From NCBI GenBank assembly GCA_027559495.1, contig JAMXSV010000003.1:3162001-3226000 (forward strand): a DNA stretch of 64,000 bases, in the 5' to 3' direction. The DNA is from Aurifilum marmelostoma. Lineage: Eukaryota > Ascomycota > Sordariomycetes > Diaporthales > Cryphonectriaceae. Under the pieces are notes generated by a model that saw nothing but the letters and a program-made list of their open reading frames with translations, did no database searches and was not told the DNA's origin. The translations under genes and the position numbers were made by a program. Positions 9,875 to 21,399 of this stretch are shown here, one piece after another (positions within the stretch are counted from its first letter, which is position 1; each line of letters opens with the position of its first letter).

Positions 9875-11104
9875 TCAGCTCAGGTGATTGAACAAAAAGA
9901 TGGACAGCCTCGTAATCTCATCCGCCTCGCGCCGTATCTCGGCGTCGTCCGGCTGGTGATGCTTAGCCTCACTAATAAGAACCTGCGCCTCGAGCAGATC
10001 CCCCGACAGCCTCGCCGCCTGCGCCGCCTTGTACAGCAGCTTGGCCCTCTGCCGCGCGCTGGGCCGCCAGCCGGCCCCCAGCGCGCTGCTGGCCAGGTCG
10101 GCGGCGCGGCAGCTCCCGTGCACCCGCGACCGCGCGTGCTCCATGTTGAGCTCGTCGTCCTCGTCCGAGCGCCGCATCTCGCTGAGCACCGCCTGCGCCT
10201 GGTTGCTGTACAGCGTGAACAGCAGCTCCGTCATCTCGTCCACCACGCCCGCGCCGTACATGGCCTTGACCCGCGGCCAGTTGCGGCTCGAGGACAGGCG
10301 CCGCAGCCGCGCCGTGGCCGCCAGCCACCGCTCGCCGGCCTCGAAGAAGTCGCCGGCGCGGAACAGCGCGTTGCCCTTGTCCTTGAGCTCCTTGACCGAG
10401 GCGATGAACTCGGCCGCGTCGGGCACGGCCTCGCGCCGCATCTCGTCCACCGCCGAGGACGCGAGGGCGCGGTCGACCCTGCCTGTGATGCTGACGCGCA
10501 GGTAGCCGTGGTAGTGGTCGCGGAAGGGCTGCAGGAGGCGCCTCTGCGCGCTGAGGGTGCTGTAGCTTGGGTCCGTGGTCCTGTTGAGCGGGTCGAGGAT
10601 GTCGATGAGGTGTTCGTCGGCGGCCATCTTGTACCCGCCCACGGCCGGATCCGAGAGGTCGTGCACGAACGCGTCCAGGTCGCGACCCAGGATGAGCAGG
10701 TTGCATGTGTTGTACTCCTGTAGCCCCTCCTGTTCAATGACATCCTGGTTCACCACCCGATACATCATGGCTGCACCATGAAAGTTTCCAATCGCCGGCC
10801 CGGTGGCGACTTTGGTTGTCACCACCACGATGTGCACATGGATCTTGGACAGGATGTGGATGATGTTGAAGCCGCGGAGGGCGATGCACACAAAGTCGTT
10901 TCGTCGGATCATTACGGCGCGGGCTTCCTGGTATACCTGGCGGCAGGTGAGCAGGATGGGTGTGTGGAACAGGTGTGTGATGACGATGGGCCAGTGCTTT
11001 CTTTCGCTCTCGGTGAGCTCTCCCAAGGGGTCGGGGCAGAGCAGGTCTGCGTAGACGCGGTCTCTTATCTCTGCGGGAAAGCTCAGAAAGCGGAGGGCTG
11101 CCAT
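9875..11104 (-). CDS. F-box/2EXR-like protein with C-terminal TPR-like region
   Basis: A single-exon gene encodes 409 residues. The N-terminus (LRFLSFPAEIRDRVYADLL, then ILLTCRQVYQEARAVM) is the short fungal F-box-like/2EXR module found at the start of many Pezizomycotina proteins. From about residue 229 the protein becomes Ala-rich and helical with TPR-like spacing: ELKDKGNALFRAGDFFEAGE, then LLFTLYSNQAQAVL and AKLLYKAAQAARLSGDLLEA. This suggests an adaptor that binds partner proteins through TPR repeats, perhaps for an SCF ubiquitin ligase, but the substrate is unknown. The TPR part is strongly GC-rich, which opens long frames on both other phases and on the opposite strand (such as 9884-10723 +); these are shadows. 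The ATG at 11104 directly precedes the F-box. Confidence 0.65.
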   Translation of the reverse strand: MAALRFLSFPAEIRDRVYADLLCPDPLGELTESERKHWPIVITHLFHTPILLTCRQVYQEARAVMIRRNDFVCIALRGFNIIHILSKIHVHIVVVTTKVATGPAIGNFHGAAMMYRVVNQDVIEQEGLQEYNTCNLLILGRDLDAFVHDLSDPAVGGYKMAADEHLIDILDPLNRTTDPSYSTLSAQRRLLQPFRDHYHGYLRVSITGRVDRALASSAVDEMRREAVPDAAEFIASVKELKDKGNALFRAGDFFEAGERWLAATARLRRLSSSRNWPRVKAMYGAGVVDEMTELLFTLYSNQAQAVLSEMRRSDEDDELNMEHARSRVHGSCRAADLASSALGAGWRPSARQRAKLLYKAAQAARLSGDLLEAQVLISEAKHHQPDDAEIRREADEITRLSIFLFNHLS

Positions 11105-12153
11105 GATGACACTGTGGTGATGAACCTTGAGACGCGGTGGGGATCGGCTCGGGATGAATCGAATAAATGATCATGAGCAAAAGCAGACCCTCTTCTCTCC
11201 CTCTTTCTCAACGCTGTGCCGAGTTCCGTTGTTGAAACGACTCTTTTTGTACAGGCTGTCACTCATGAGTATGGCGCAATCTCGAGCAGTCGCGAACAAT
11301 CTGGCGCGGGGTCAAAAGGCCACCCTGGCTCACGATCCCCTCATTGAAGTCGCTGATGTTGGTCGCAATAGTTCCTGCAGCCCGGCCTTGCCTAGATTAT
11401 GAGCCGTTCAGGCCATGGAATCTCAGACGCTGCAACGACACCTCAATCAAGAGATGACAGAACTCTTTCTTCACAGGTGCTGGCGGTCGATAGAGCCTTT
11501 CAATGCTCAGTGCCGAGCTCCCCGATGCTGCACACGAGATGTGGTTGCGTTGCAGGAACGCCATGTATCCTTGGAACGATTTGGGGATGTCGAGTGCTAC
11601 GTCGTGGTGGAGATCAGGCGTTGCCACATTTCAGGGCTCCTGCATCCAAGATCACTGCAGATGAGCGCCAAGGGTTAGGGTCTATATGCAGCTTTGTCCC
11701 TTGACTGCTTTTGTAAAGCATATGGTAGTATGATGGAAGAGGGAAAGGGCAGCAAGATCAGTTGGAAATGGATGCTAGATATTAGTTATGCAGATCTCCA
11801 AGTAGCCTCATAAGGTGGTCGTTCATAGTTAAGAACGGGTCTCTTAGCTTAGTATTATTAGTGTGCAATTCTTGGTAGACGATATTAGTCAACCAACACC
11901 ACATCCAGAGACTAGTAGTGGTATTGTATGATTCATGTCTATAGACATGTAACTAATAATCCCTTGGGGCTCTATATCGATTGCCTTATGCACATGGCTT
12001 TGGGATATATATGGTCATATGGTCAAATGACTCTGAGAATACTCATGAGTGGAAGTAAATATTTGATCACTTGACATGAACTTCCTTGTCTTGTCATTCC
12101 CTCTATTTTGTTGTCATATTATACAATTAACAATCATCAATCAGTGTTGGTCC
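11105..12153. other. Spacer, right half AT-rich
   Basis: About 1.05 kb between two minus-strand genes. From about 11700 to 12150 it is AT-rich with repeated ATGGTCATATGG-like and TAGTATTATTAGTG-like words, consistent with old mutated repeat DNA. Small frames at 11127-11704 have no resemblance to known proteins. Confidence 0.45.
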
Positions 12154-13730
12154 TCACCTTGGCCGCTCCACACGAGAGCAGCGTCCTCCGAGTTGCTCAA
12201 CTCCCCCATTTTTTCTCCTTGCATGTACCAGCCGAGCCGCGAACGTCGCATTGTCATCAGTCCGCTTCGTCCCTAGAGTGACTAGGGTCCTTTGTTCAAC
12301 CAAGATCTGGGGAATATCATTGCCTCTCCGTGCAAAGACAAGTGCTGGGGTTACGTTGCATACAATCCGAACTAGGTATGTGTCCTCTGCCTCCTCCGTC
12401 CTGTTATTCGCAGTCAGAGAACCCATACTACTGGAAGCTCCGAGGCCACGGCGGTGATCTCCGTCCATGATCCGAAACTGGACAGACCTCACATCTCGCT
12501 CCGCCTTATCATATTCCTGGATCTTGAAGTCCTCGACCGTTTCGAACGCGGGCCAGTACGCATACTGGTCACGAAGGAATCTCTCGTTCAAAGAGAACGC
12601 TGGCTCCACAATCTTTTCTTTAAGCGCACCCATGAACTTGTCCTTGTCCCTAGCAAATACGTCGAGTACCCCTGCCAACTGCCGGACAATTCGTATGATC
12701 CCCTCCTTTCGGCCACTCTTCACTGCCTCCAAGTAGTCCTGTTCGAAAATGTGATCCAAGAGCTGGCTTCTCCATGTGAGGAGGTGGAAGACATCTGTGG
12801 AAATGAACCAGTCAGACAGAGGTAAGCTCTTGGCTTCTTATACAATGGGGTGATCCTGGAATGATGATGACTCACCTTGGGGCGTGCGAGCATTGGTTGT
12901 CAGAGATGCGATGAGGTCATACACAGTCTCGACATATCGGCCCGCATTAGGATATTCCTCGTGTTCCAAGCAGCCCTTGTCTCTGTCCTGCCTCTCCTCT
13001 GGCGTCTGGTAGAGTGTAATGAGCTTGTCGCCTTTGGCCCAAAAGACCTCCGCCAGGAGGATTCGCCAAATCAGACACTCCACGATCTCATCATCTTGGG
13101 CACCTGGTGTTGTCGATAACGTTCCAAGATCATGGTCAACATTCTGCTTTGCATGAAAGATCTGGGCGAAAGGAGACTCGCGTTGTGCTGGAGTTGGCCG
13201 CCGATCAACAACCGTCCCCTGCAGCGTACGTTGAGCAAAGGCCCGGATCGTTGCCACGAATTGCTGGAAATCCTACGAAATCTGGTCAGCATCATTTTCC
13301 CGCTTCTCTTGTGAAATAGAATAGTTGAGATTGGCTTGTCATCGTCGCATACCCTGATCAAGTCCTTGCTGTCTTCAGGGCTTCTGTGCATCTTTTGTTC
13401 TTGCTCGATATCTCGGTTGCGACTCAACTCTGTAGTCATCTTGTCTTTGATCTGCACCTTGCCCCTCTCAAATTCAAGCTGCCGCTTCATATGTTTCTCG
13501 GCGTCCGTCCGGAGAGCATCATTCTGGGCATTCAGAGAAATTAATTCGTGGTTAAGGTTTATGATTCGAGTGTCTTTCCCCGTGGCTTGTTTCGTCTGTT
13601 TTCGCACTCGTGTCTGGCGTTCAGAAGAAGCCTTCTGACCACCAGGGATCGTGGCCTTGCCTTTCCGGTTAGCTTTCCATCCAGAGCTGGAAGTTGGTTT
13701 CGAAGACGAGGTCTTCTTCGGAGGCGCCAT
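12154..13730 (-). CDS. Unknown fungal protein with basic N-terminus and coiled coil
   Basis: Three exons (13730-13353, 13272-12876, 12794-12154) are joined across introns of 80 and 81 bp (GTATGC...TCGTAG and GTGAGT...CCACAG) and give 471 residues. Residues 1-50 are rich in Lys, Arg, Ser and Thr, suggesting nuclear or nucleic-acid contact. Residues about 55-115 form a charged coiled coil (INLNHELISLNAQNDALRTD). The middle is a helical domain (DFQQFVATIRAFAQRT, then ECLIWRILLAEVFWAKGDKL), and the last exon has another helical region followed by a low-complexity tail. Phases agree at both splices. An in-frame Met at 13874 would add 48 residues; MAPPKK at 13730 is the better start. I recognise the style of a conserved but uncharacterised sordariomycete family and cannot assign a function. 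Confidence 0.6.
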
Positions 13731-14350
13731 GGCGAAGTTTCCAGGTGGCGAAGCAGATTGTGGAAATGTGTGATCAGGAGATTTGGGCGTGCGAGACGGT
13801 TTCGAGAAGCTGCATACCTTAGGTTGGGAATGTGGAATGGATTTTTTATTCTCCTTATGTGCTTTCTTGACCACTTTTGCATGCGTAGGCTACTTAGGCT
13901 TGCCCTTTCTTTGACGCCAGCGAATTCGGAAAAGCTGCCCTTTGATGAACAAAGCTATGCTGCCGCACTTGGTTTAAGTAGGATTTCCATGGTCTGTCTG
14001 TAAGTCAGGGCTCCTTGACAAGATAAAAAAAGAATATGAAGATCCTGATTCCTCGATTCTGAGCGGCCAGCGCCCTATGTGGATCTTACGCCTAAATAAT
14101 CATCATAACCTATGTTCGAATAGCCACGATCTGAATATCTGCGACACATTCTGGATCTCATAACAAATTGAATTCGAGCAGCCAATAGCAACCAGTGGGT
14201 CCAATCAAATATCTTGTTCTCCTTGCCAAGAATGATGATTCGAAGTTTGCTGTTGAAACTGTCTGTCAAGCCTCCGGATTCCAAACGAGTCGTTGCGGCA
14301 TCCTCGAATAGACATAAAGACTGAATGAATATGACCAAGCAAGGTCTTTA
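13731..14350. other. Spacer between two minus-strand genes
   Basis: This 620-bp stretch holds the promoter of the coiled-coil gene and the 3' flank of the deaminase gene. Nothing recognisable; the best frame is 87 codons. Confidence 0.45.
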
Positions 14351-15427
14351 TCAACTAATAGCATGCTCCATAATACTCTGCAGTATCTTTCCTTTCTCCT
14401 CTTCCCCAAGAAAACTAGCAGTCACAGAATTCCTTGCTAGATCTCTCAGGTTTTCCAAGCTCAGACCAAGCTTCTCGTGGACCAAAACATACTCGTCGAG
14501 ACATCGCGATCCAAACATGGCCGGATCATCAGAACTGAGGGTGCATAGGATGCGCCTATCAAGAAACAGCTGCAATGGGTGCTCTTGAACTGACTTGCAA
14601 CAGCCAGTCAAGACATTTGACGTGACGTTGACCTCAAGGGGCACCTGCGTCCGAGACAAAATTGCCATCAGATCCTCATCATATTGCGCCGTCAGCCCAT
14701 GTCCGATCCTCTCTACACTCATGTCGAGCGCTGTCCGGATCTCAATCGGCCCCTGAACCGCACCAGTAGCTTCACCAGCATGGGCAGTCAGCCGCAGGCC
14801 AGCCTTCTTGGCTTCAGCATACTCCTCATGGAACCACTTCATTGGGCCTCCAACCTCGTCACCACCTATGCCAACCCCGATCACACTAGGGATCTTCTCT
14901 CTGAGACATGCTGCGAGCCGAAACACCTCGCCTACGTGCTCACTGCCCCAATGCCGACTCGCATCTGCAATCCACAAGATCGACGGGGCCATTCCCCCTA
15001 CTTGGGGGTCCTCAAAGCCTCCAGCCACAGCATTCTCCAAGGCCCTCATGACATCCTCGACTTTCAGATCAGGCTTCCATTTCAGGATATTCCCCCACGC
15101 CACGTACACCTCCGCATGTACGACTCCCTGCGCTGCGAGGTCACGAACCATCTCACGCGCGACGAGTGCATAGTCGTCCGGCGTGAGCAGGCGGTCACAG
15201 ACCAGCCTGAAGGTCTCGAGGAAGTGCTCGAAGTCTCTGTACCTGTAGAGCTCGCGGGCATCCTCGAGGGTCATTGGCTCGCTGTCGTGGCGTGCTGAGA
15301 GCACCACGAGGGTCTCCGGCGTCACCGTGCCCTCGAGATGTAGATGAAGTTCGCATTTGGGTAGGGCGCGGAGCCAAGTCCTAACATCGGCAGTGGGTTG
15401 GGCTAGGGCTATCTTCTGGCAATCCAT
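14351..15427 (-). CDS. Adenosine deaminase family enzyme, bacterial-type Add
   Basis: An intronless gene of 358 codons encodes a complete metal-dependent purine deaminase of the ADA/AMP-deaminase fold. Zinc ligands are H28 and H30 in ELHLHLEG, H216 in TAHAGEA and D300 in LSSDDPAMFG. E219 is the proton-shuttling glutamate, and H243 (RIGHG) and D301 complete the active site. The reaction would be hydrolytic removal of the 6-amino group of a purine nucleoside or base. Fungal adenine deaminase Aah1 typically has RIDHG; this protein has RIGHG and a GVGIGGDEVGGP segment near residue 185, as in bacterial Add proteins, including those that act on aminodeoxyfutalosine. Fungi do not make menaquinone that way, so the natural substrate is open; adenosine or a modified nucleoside is likely. 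No signal peptide, so probably cytosolic. No introns, unlike several neighbours. Confidence 0.85.
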   Translation of the reverse strand: MDCQKIALAQPTADVRTWLRALPKCELHLHLEGTVTPETLVVLSARHDSEPMTLEDARELYRYRDFEHFLETFRLVCDRLLTPDDYALVAREMVRDLAAQGVVHAEVYVAWGNILKWKPDLKVEDVMRALENAVAGGFEDPQVGGMAPSILWIADASRHWGSEHVGEVFRLAACLREKIPSVIGVGIGGDEVGGPMKWFHEEYAEAKKAGLRLTAHAGEATGAVQGPIEIRTALDMSVERIGHGLTAQYDEDLMAILSRTQVPLEVNVTSNVLTGCCKSVQEHPLQLFLDRRILCTLSSDDPAMFGSRCLDEYVLVHEKLGLSLENLRDLARNSVTASFLGEEEKGKILQSIMEHAIS

Positions 15428-17354
15428 GATATTGTGTCGAGCCTGAGAAAGGTGTCAATACCTAGGAAGGATTGCTATTATCGAGGACTGGGGATGATAA
15501 CGAGCGAGAGTGGTACGAGTGTTGTAAAGTAGGTTGTTTCGGACTTTGAGTCATCACGAAGCAATGGACATAAGCAATCCTTCTCAATCTGCTGAAAAAT
15601 CAGCCTGGACACGTGGCCACTGACAGATTAGCGCGTCAAAATAATCAGTGATCAAGCCATCGATTGACATAACAGCATGAAGGCTTCACCAGGCAACGGA
15701 TTGCCTTGCTAGGTAATTAAAGATAAATGCGCTTGGGTTTTAGCTCTGTTCTCTCCTGTCCTATCATTAATCCAACACTTCACACGGCCGAAATCCGAGA
15801 TAGGTACTCGCGCGTGGCACCCAAGTGATTTGTTTGTTATTCGACATATCTGGTATCTCGGTGGCACTTTGCCTAAGATCGTGCCAGGCTTCGTCGAGGA
15901 ATATGAAGCCGAGTTTGCCGAGCCAGCTGTGGTTGCCATGTAGTGGTCCAAATCGTTGATCGCTTCGTAGACTTCTCACCATCTGTGTTCCTTGATGTTG
16001 TCCACCACTGACAGTTGAGCAGGTGATCTCAAGCACAGTCGTGTTCCTAATTACTCAGCCTCAACGCGAGACACATCTCGTTCGCCCAGCCCTGAATTCA
16101 TACCTTGAACAGTGCCGTAGTCAGAAGACAAACCAGGCGTGAAAAGCTCGAGTGCGTGGAAAGTTGCAATACTTGATGACTATACACATACCTACCACAG
16201 GACATATTTCTACAACAGCGAATACTCTTGAACTATCACTCGTCACCAATTAATGCATGGGTGATTGTTACAAAAGTCTGCATCGTCCTGAAACCCGAGC
16301 GACAGTATCACGCCATATTGTCCCCATCGCCGACCGGACAGAACGGGTAGCCATACGCGAGGCGGTAGTATTGCCGCAGTTTTCCCCTTAGCAGGAGATG
16401 GTGATTACTTTCTGCATCTTCTCATGCATGCCGCGATTGCCGGGCGGACGGATCCCGGGGCAGCCCAACGCGATGAGACCGGGCAAAGACACCGCGGGGT
16501 GGAAGGAAGGGGAGACGTTCGGCTGACCAAAGGAGAAGCTGCGTATGGCCTAAACTCCGAAAAATCTTTCGGCAATGCAACGCGCATCTAGTGTGTTTCG
16601 AAGTTACAAATCATCATTTTGAGTTGAGCCAAAGTCAAAAACCTCTGGTTGGCAATACGTGGATTCCCTCTGGTCCAATTTTAGGTATCCTCCCGACCCG
16701 CGATTAGCCACGAGACAACACATGTGCCTTGTGTGGAATCTCATGCAATGGTGTTCACAGATCAGGCATAAGATCGACCTGATTGCTTGTCACGTCAGGA
16801 ATTATTGCACCGGGAATCACACCCTGCGCGCGCGTCGACGAATCGGGAAATCCATTGATCTCCCGAACAGCCTCTGATTTGCGCCATGGCTGTGTGTGTG
16901 TGTGATGTATGGTGGTATGCAGACAGTGTGCCCAAAAAAAAACCTGCCTCATGATGTTCTTGTGATCGTCATACCCTCCAGCAAGATGGTGTATTTCGAG
17001 TTAGACTGTGAGACTAATGATTCTCCTTTCCTCGACCGAGGCAGCTTCTGGGTAGAGCAGAAAGGACCACGGAACTGTGTACATACTGCAACTAGCTAGA
17101 CAGACAACTTTTGTTATTGTGGTAGGTCAATCCTGTGTGCTGAGGGCGGAGGGCGCCGCGGGTAAAGTTGTCTCGCGGTTCCGGAAGGTGGCTAAGTCCC
17201 CAGCGGGGGTCGCATCATGTGTTTCTTGTCCTACGTAGCTAGCTATGTAAATCACCATTACGATATTTCAATATATATCAGTCCAAGTCTTTGCAGTTGG
17301 CGAGTGAGCCTGTAGCGTCATGTCGGAAAAGTATCCCCTCGGCGTCTAGACGAC
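15428..17354. other. Spacer, no supported gene
   Basis: About 1.9 kb between divergently transcribed genes. Two overlapping minus-strand frames at 15709-16036 (80 and 89 codons) are the most protein-like items but cannot be joined or matched to a family. A (GT)n-like stretch lies near 16888-16903. Confidence 0.45.
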
Positions 17355-18891
17355 ATGGCTGATAGCAAACCTCACGCCCGGTTTGGCCTCGACAAGGAGG
17401 CGGCGATTGCATCCGGTGGCATGGACGTGCATCATGCCGGCTCAACAAATAGCGAGGAGAAGGCTCCTGAACTGGAGCAAGTCGAGGACTCCCAAATTCA
17501 GCCAAGGTCCCTCGGAAAACGGCAAAGATTCCGCCGCCACTGTGCCAGGCGTTGGTGGTGGTGGCTCATCGGCTCTATTGTGTTCCTTGCAATCTTCTTG
17601 CCATGCTTGTAAGTTCAGTCTTTGGATTGTCCACGACGACACCATGTTTTGCTTGAAGACACACGCGTCAATCGTGGAAGAAAATACGATTTTCTCGACT
17701 AAGAAACACATAGGTTCCTCAAAATTATACCGGCCATTATACAGGATATGATTAACAAGACAGATCTTCCAATTCTGAATGCCACAATCGGAGCATATTC
17801 CGAAACAGAGCTGCAGTTCAGTTTCAGCACTGTTTTCAAGGCCCCAGGAAGCATAAGTGCTCGCATGGAGCCTTTCAACCTGTCGCTGTATAACACTTTC
17901 ACTGAAGGTTACTATCCTTACACATACGTAACACTTCCAGAGCAGGAACTGAAGGGGTCCACGGACATATCAATCGATTCAACTTCACCAGTCACTAATT
18001 ATACTGAGCTCGAGAAGTGGCTGAATGCGACCTTGTAAGTAAATATACCTACCGTCTCATTATTTGAACACGTGTAGTAGGCATCATGCACGCGAATGGG
18101 CTCATCTTGACATTTCCATACAGTTATGGCGTGACCACCGAGATCAGCTTCCATGGGTCAACGAGAATTCACTTCGGTGCCTTATCTGCTCCGATTTCTA
18201 TCAAGAAGACTGTGACAATTGCTGGCTTGAACCAACTGCAAGGCTTTGCACTCGACTCGTCTGAGCTTCTCAGCACTCCAGAATCAGACGGGAGCAATCT
18301 GCTTGGCAACGTTACCATCCCGTACGTGAAGTCATCCCATCTCATTGACTCTTATATCAAAGTTACTTCTAAGGTCAGGGCAATGGCTTCAAACTTGGCT
18401 TGAATCTTATCAACCGTGCACTCGTGTCTGTCGATTGCTGAAAAATCATCTCGTGGTGGATCATTATAGCAACCCTGGGCCCGTGGCCATCGAGTTCGGA
18501 GAACTCATTTTCAATGCAGCTATTTCGGACATTGTAATCGGCAACATGAGCATCTCAGACGCAACGCTCTACCAGGGCAACAATACCTTTCCATTCACAG
18601 GCATTATAGACCTGAACACAGTGGTGAATAACTGTAGGTCCCCCCATTTCCTTCGCCCCCCTCTCTGCAGTCTTCTTGACACGAAATCCTTCCGTATGCT
18701 GAATAAATCTTTTGACTTGGGATACAGACAACACCATCATGGCAAATGCGTCAAGCAACGCCTCCGACGCCACCCTGGTCATGGCTATAACCGGGAACAG
18801 CTGTCTCGTCAATGGTCAGCACATCACGTATGTAGAAGCGGTGCTTGACAACACCACAATGTACTCCACCGTGCCGGTTTCCGACTTTTAA
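17355..18891 (+). CDS. DUF3712-family single-pass membrane protein
   Basis: Five exons (17355-17608, 17714-18034, 18124-18321, 18470-18633, 18728-18891) encode 366 residues. The N-terminus is polar, then a basic RHCARRWWWW block leads into a membrane segment (about residues 67-86), an arrangement typical of fungal DUF3712 proteins. The rest is a beta-rich, NxS/T-rich lumenal or extracellular region with LEA-like repeats (TVTIAGLNQLQGFALDSSEL, then GELIFNAAISDIVIGN). The only acceptor for intron 2 that keeps frame is CATACAG at 18117-18123; the two upstream AGs at 18076-18080 shift frame. All phases then agree to a TAA at 18889. The family is likely vacuolar or plasma-membrane and its biochemical role is unknown. 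Introns are 89-148 bp. Confidence 0.75.
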
Positions 18892-19700
18892 GGTTAAATT
18901 TTGCCGTGGTCTGACGGGTTCGAAACCATCGGGAAATTGGCGGTGTGTACTCGAGACCAATCGACTTGGGGAACACCTGGGCAGACGTCGTGGTCGACTC
19001 ATCGGATGAACGGGAAACGGCACAGGAAACAAGGGATCGTGGCATGAGAAGATATATCTGGCATATGATTACAGTGTGGGATCTTCATCCTGAGTGATGG
19101 AAACGAAAAGGACAGGGCATCAACGCAGGAGAGGGACATGCACAGCCTTCGACTAAGGAAGGCTAATGGAAGTTTGAGACTCCACCAAATGGTCGACATG
19201 TCCCGAATTACCCGATATCCTCTGTATTTCCCGACATGTTCGTCTACATGGGACGCAGCGACACGTTTTCTTCAGGGCAAGCTTCCACGAGTGATTCCTG
19301 TGATGATCATGTCTGCCGTTGACCTTGCCGTTGTCCAGCGGATCCTGGCGAGAGCCACTTCGGATATGGCGACAACTACTACCAATATTGCCTAATAAAC
19401 TGCACTAACCAAACAGTACCTAGGTACGTTGGATTTGCTCCTTGATGTGTCCCGTCTCCCTCGTGTCAGCACTAATAATACCCAACCACTCTCAGTCAGA
19501 GATATTCCCTCAGTAGTAGATACGAGGGTTCGATACTTTTTATATCCCCATGAGCCGCCCGCTTGCCTAGTTTTCATATCACCGTCTGTTCCCAAAAATC
19601 AGCCCTACCTGTGCAGTGCAGTGAACGAACACACGCGCTCTCTGCCAACCTCCCTCGACTCTCCCCCAATCACACCAGCGCCACTTGTCTGGCCAGCAAG
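18892..19700. other. Spacer containing a perfect CCTAGG-centred palindrome
   Basis: About 0.8 kb. It contains a 12-bp perfect palindrome (GTACCTAGGTAC, 19416-19427). Small frames on both strands are unconvincing. The CT-rich end from 19480 onward is presumably the leader of the next gene. Confidence 0.45.
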
Positions 19701-20876
19701 ATGGTGCCGAACCGCCCAAACAACCATCTATGGGTTCTACTCTTGACGCTCCTTGGATTTCTAGGGCTGTGGGTCATGCGCATAGAACCAACCCTGAACG
19801 AGGTTCCTATCGCGTTCGAACAACATGTCGAGGCCGCCAAGCTCGGTGACGGATCTGATCTAAGGACGGAATACACTGGCATCGGGTCCCTGGACCATGT
19901 CCTGTCCTTTCTTGTCCTGGCCTTCGCCGCTGGGCCTCTGGGCCTCGATCCGGCTGTGAGGTTGCAGCAGCTGCATTTTCTTCTCAACTTTTTCAGCTTC
20001 ATCTGCATATGGAATATCGAGGCGTACCGCCCGCGAAATGCACGGAAAATATTCACCTTGTAGGTCTGCCCAATAAAGGAACAATGGCCAAGGAGTATTC
20101 CTGGATAGCTAATTTGCTCGTCTTGAAACCAATATAGCCCAGGGACCTGGGCTGTATTTTATCAGACCGTCGCCGGCGCGGCCGTGGTTCCCTGGTATTA
20201 CGCCGCCTGGATAACATCATCCGCCTCCGAACAGCCGCACAAAGAGCTAGACGAAGTGCCCATGCAAAAGGCAAAGATCATTCTGCCCTCGGCCGTCTTC
20301 TTCTACCTCCTCCCCACGCTCGCCATGTACCTGCCCCAGGTCGACCCTTGGCTGAAGCAGGCGGTGGTTGCATACTGGCAAGTCTCGCCAATCGTCGTCA
20401 GCATAGCCATACCCCTGTTGTCTGTCTTGGTGAGCGACCGGACTTCAAAGGGCCTGTCTGTTGCCCGCCATCTTCAGCGGACTTACGTGGTTGCATTTGG
20501 TGTCTCGGCGCTGGTCCATCTCTACGTGCTGCTCTCGTGCTACTCGTCGCTCGATCCGCAGGTGTCACTTTACCAGGTCTTCATACCAGACCGCAGGCTG
20601 TGGAAAGATAGCTTGACGAGTGGCTTGCATTATCTCTTCCAGTGGGACTGGTGGGCTGTCTATGCCGCATGCGTGCTGGGGTGTGTGGTTGTGATAGGTG
20701 ACGTACAACGCAAAAACGGTGACGGCAAGACAGGAGGGGTTTATCAACTGGTTCGAAACGTGATCATCGTATCAGGTCTTGCTGTTCTCACTGGTCCCGG
20801 GGCTGCCATGGCGGCCGTCTGGTGGTGGAAAGAGGACTTTGAACAGGGCCCCAAGACCAAGACGAGGACTGCCTGA
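19701..20876 (+). CDS. Polytopic membrane protein, conserved in fungi, function unknown
   Basis: Two exons (19701-20059 and 20138-20876) flank a 78-bp intron (GTAGGT...ATATAG) and encode 365 residues. I count about nine hydrophobic helices: near 9-26, two more before residue 110, then VFYQTVAGAAVVPWYYAAW, IILPSAVFFYLLPTLAMYL, SPIVVSIAIPLLSVL, VVAFGVSALVHLYVLL, WWAVYAACVLGCVVVIG and GLAVLTGPGAAMAAVWWW. The loop after helix 1 (RIEPTLNEVPIAFEQHVEAA) is a conserved mark of the family as I remember it. Relatives sometimes sit in secondary-metabolite clusters, but no biosynthetic genes are nearby here. The Met at 19701 is preferred over the in-frame Met at 19563, whose extra 46 residues are unrelated to a membrane protein. 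Transport or an enzymatic role cannot be decided. Confidence 0.7.
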
Positions 20877-21399
20877 TTCACTTACAATGAACCTGTGTTC
20901 GCATCATTTACGAAGTGTCCTGACAATCAACTCCTTGCGGATTTCTTGACTTTGGCCACAAAATCATGTCAAGTCGTACATGCCAAATCATTCGTCGGGA
21001 CTGTCGATGCGCAAGTTTGAAGTATGTGCCGTGCTCGTGGCGCTGCACATTGAGCTGATGTCCATGAGCCGTATGCTCCTGCTCGGAAGCACGATGATTC
21101 TATTTCAAATTGCTCGCCGCATTGTTTCAAGCATGTCAAGACTTCCCGGGACAGGCCTGGCTGTGTACAATAAAATGTATGTAATTTTTTCATTCCATAC
21201 AATCTCGGTGGTACGATTAAAATCGGATAGTCTTCGCCTCGTCCTCTAGCGGTAAAGAAAGGAACCATCATCTAATTACCGTAGCCCATGCTGAACGGCC
21301 CCTCTTCCTTGAAGAGGTGCAGCAAGCTTGGATGGAGCCAGATAAGAAGTCAAATGGGTATGAATCGCAAGACGGCCAATGCAGTATTACCAGCTCAGC
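20877..21399. other. Convergent 3' spacer before alpha-tubulin
   Basis: This 523-bp stretch lies between the 3' ends of the membrane-protein gene and alpha-tubulin. No frame over 100 codons and no recognisable motif; it should hold both transcript ends. Confidence 0.45.

Noticed and set aside
9884..10723. 279-codon plus-strand frame over the F-box/TPR gene
   Set aside because: Arg/Gln/Ala/Pro-rich product from a GC-rich region; the minus-strand protein has real domains.
15709..16036. Overlapping 80- and 89-codon minus-strand frames
   Set aside because: Somewhat protein-like, but no splice pair joins them sensibly and no family is recognised.
18064..18123. Acceptor sites at 18076-18080 for intron 2 of the DUF3712 gene, implying a frameshift
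   Set aside because: The downstream acceptor CATACAG at 18123 keeps frame and all later phases fit, so the gene is intact.
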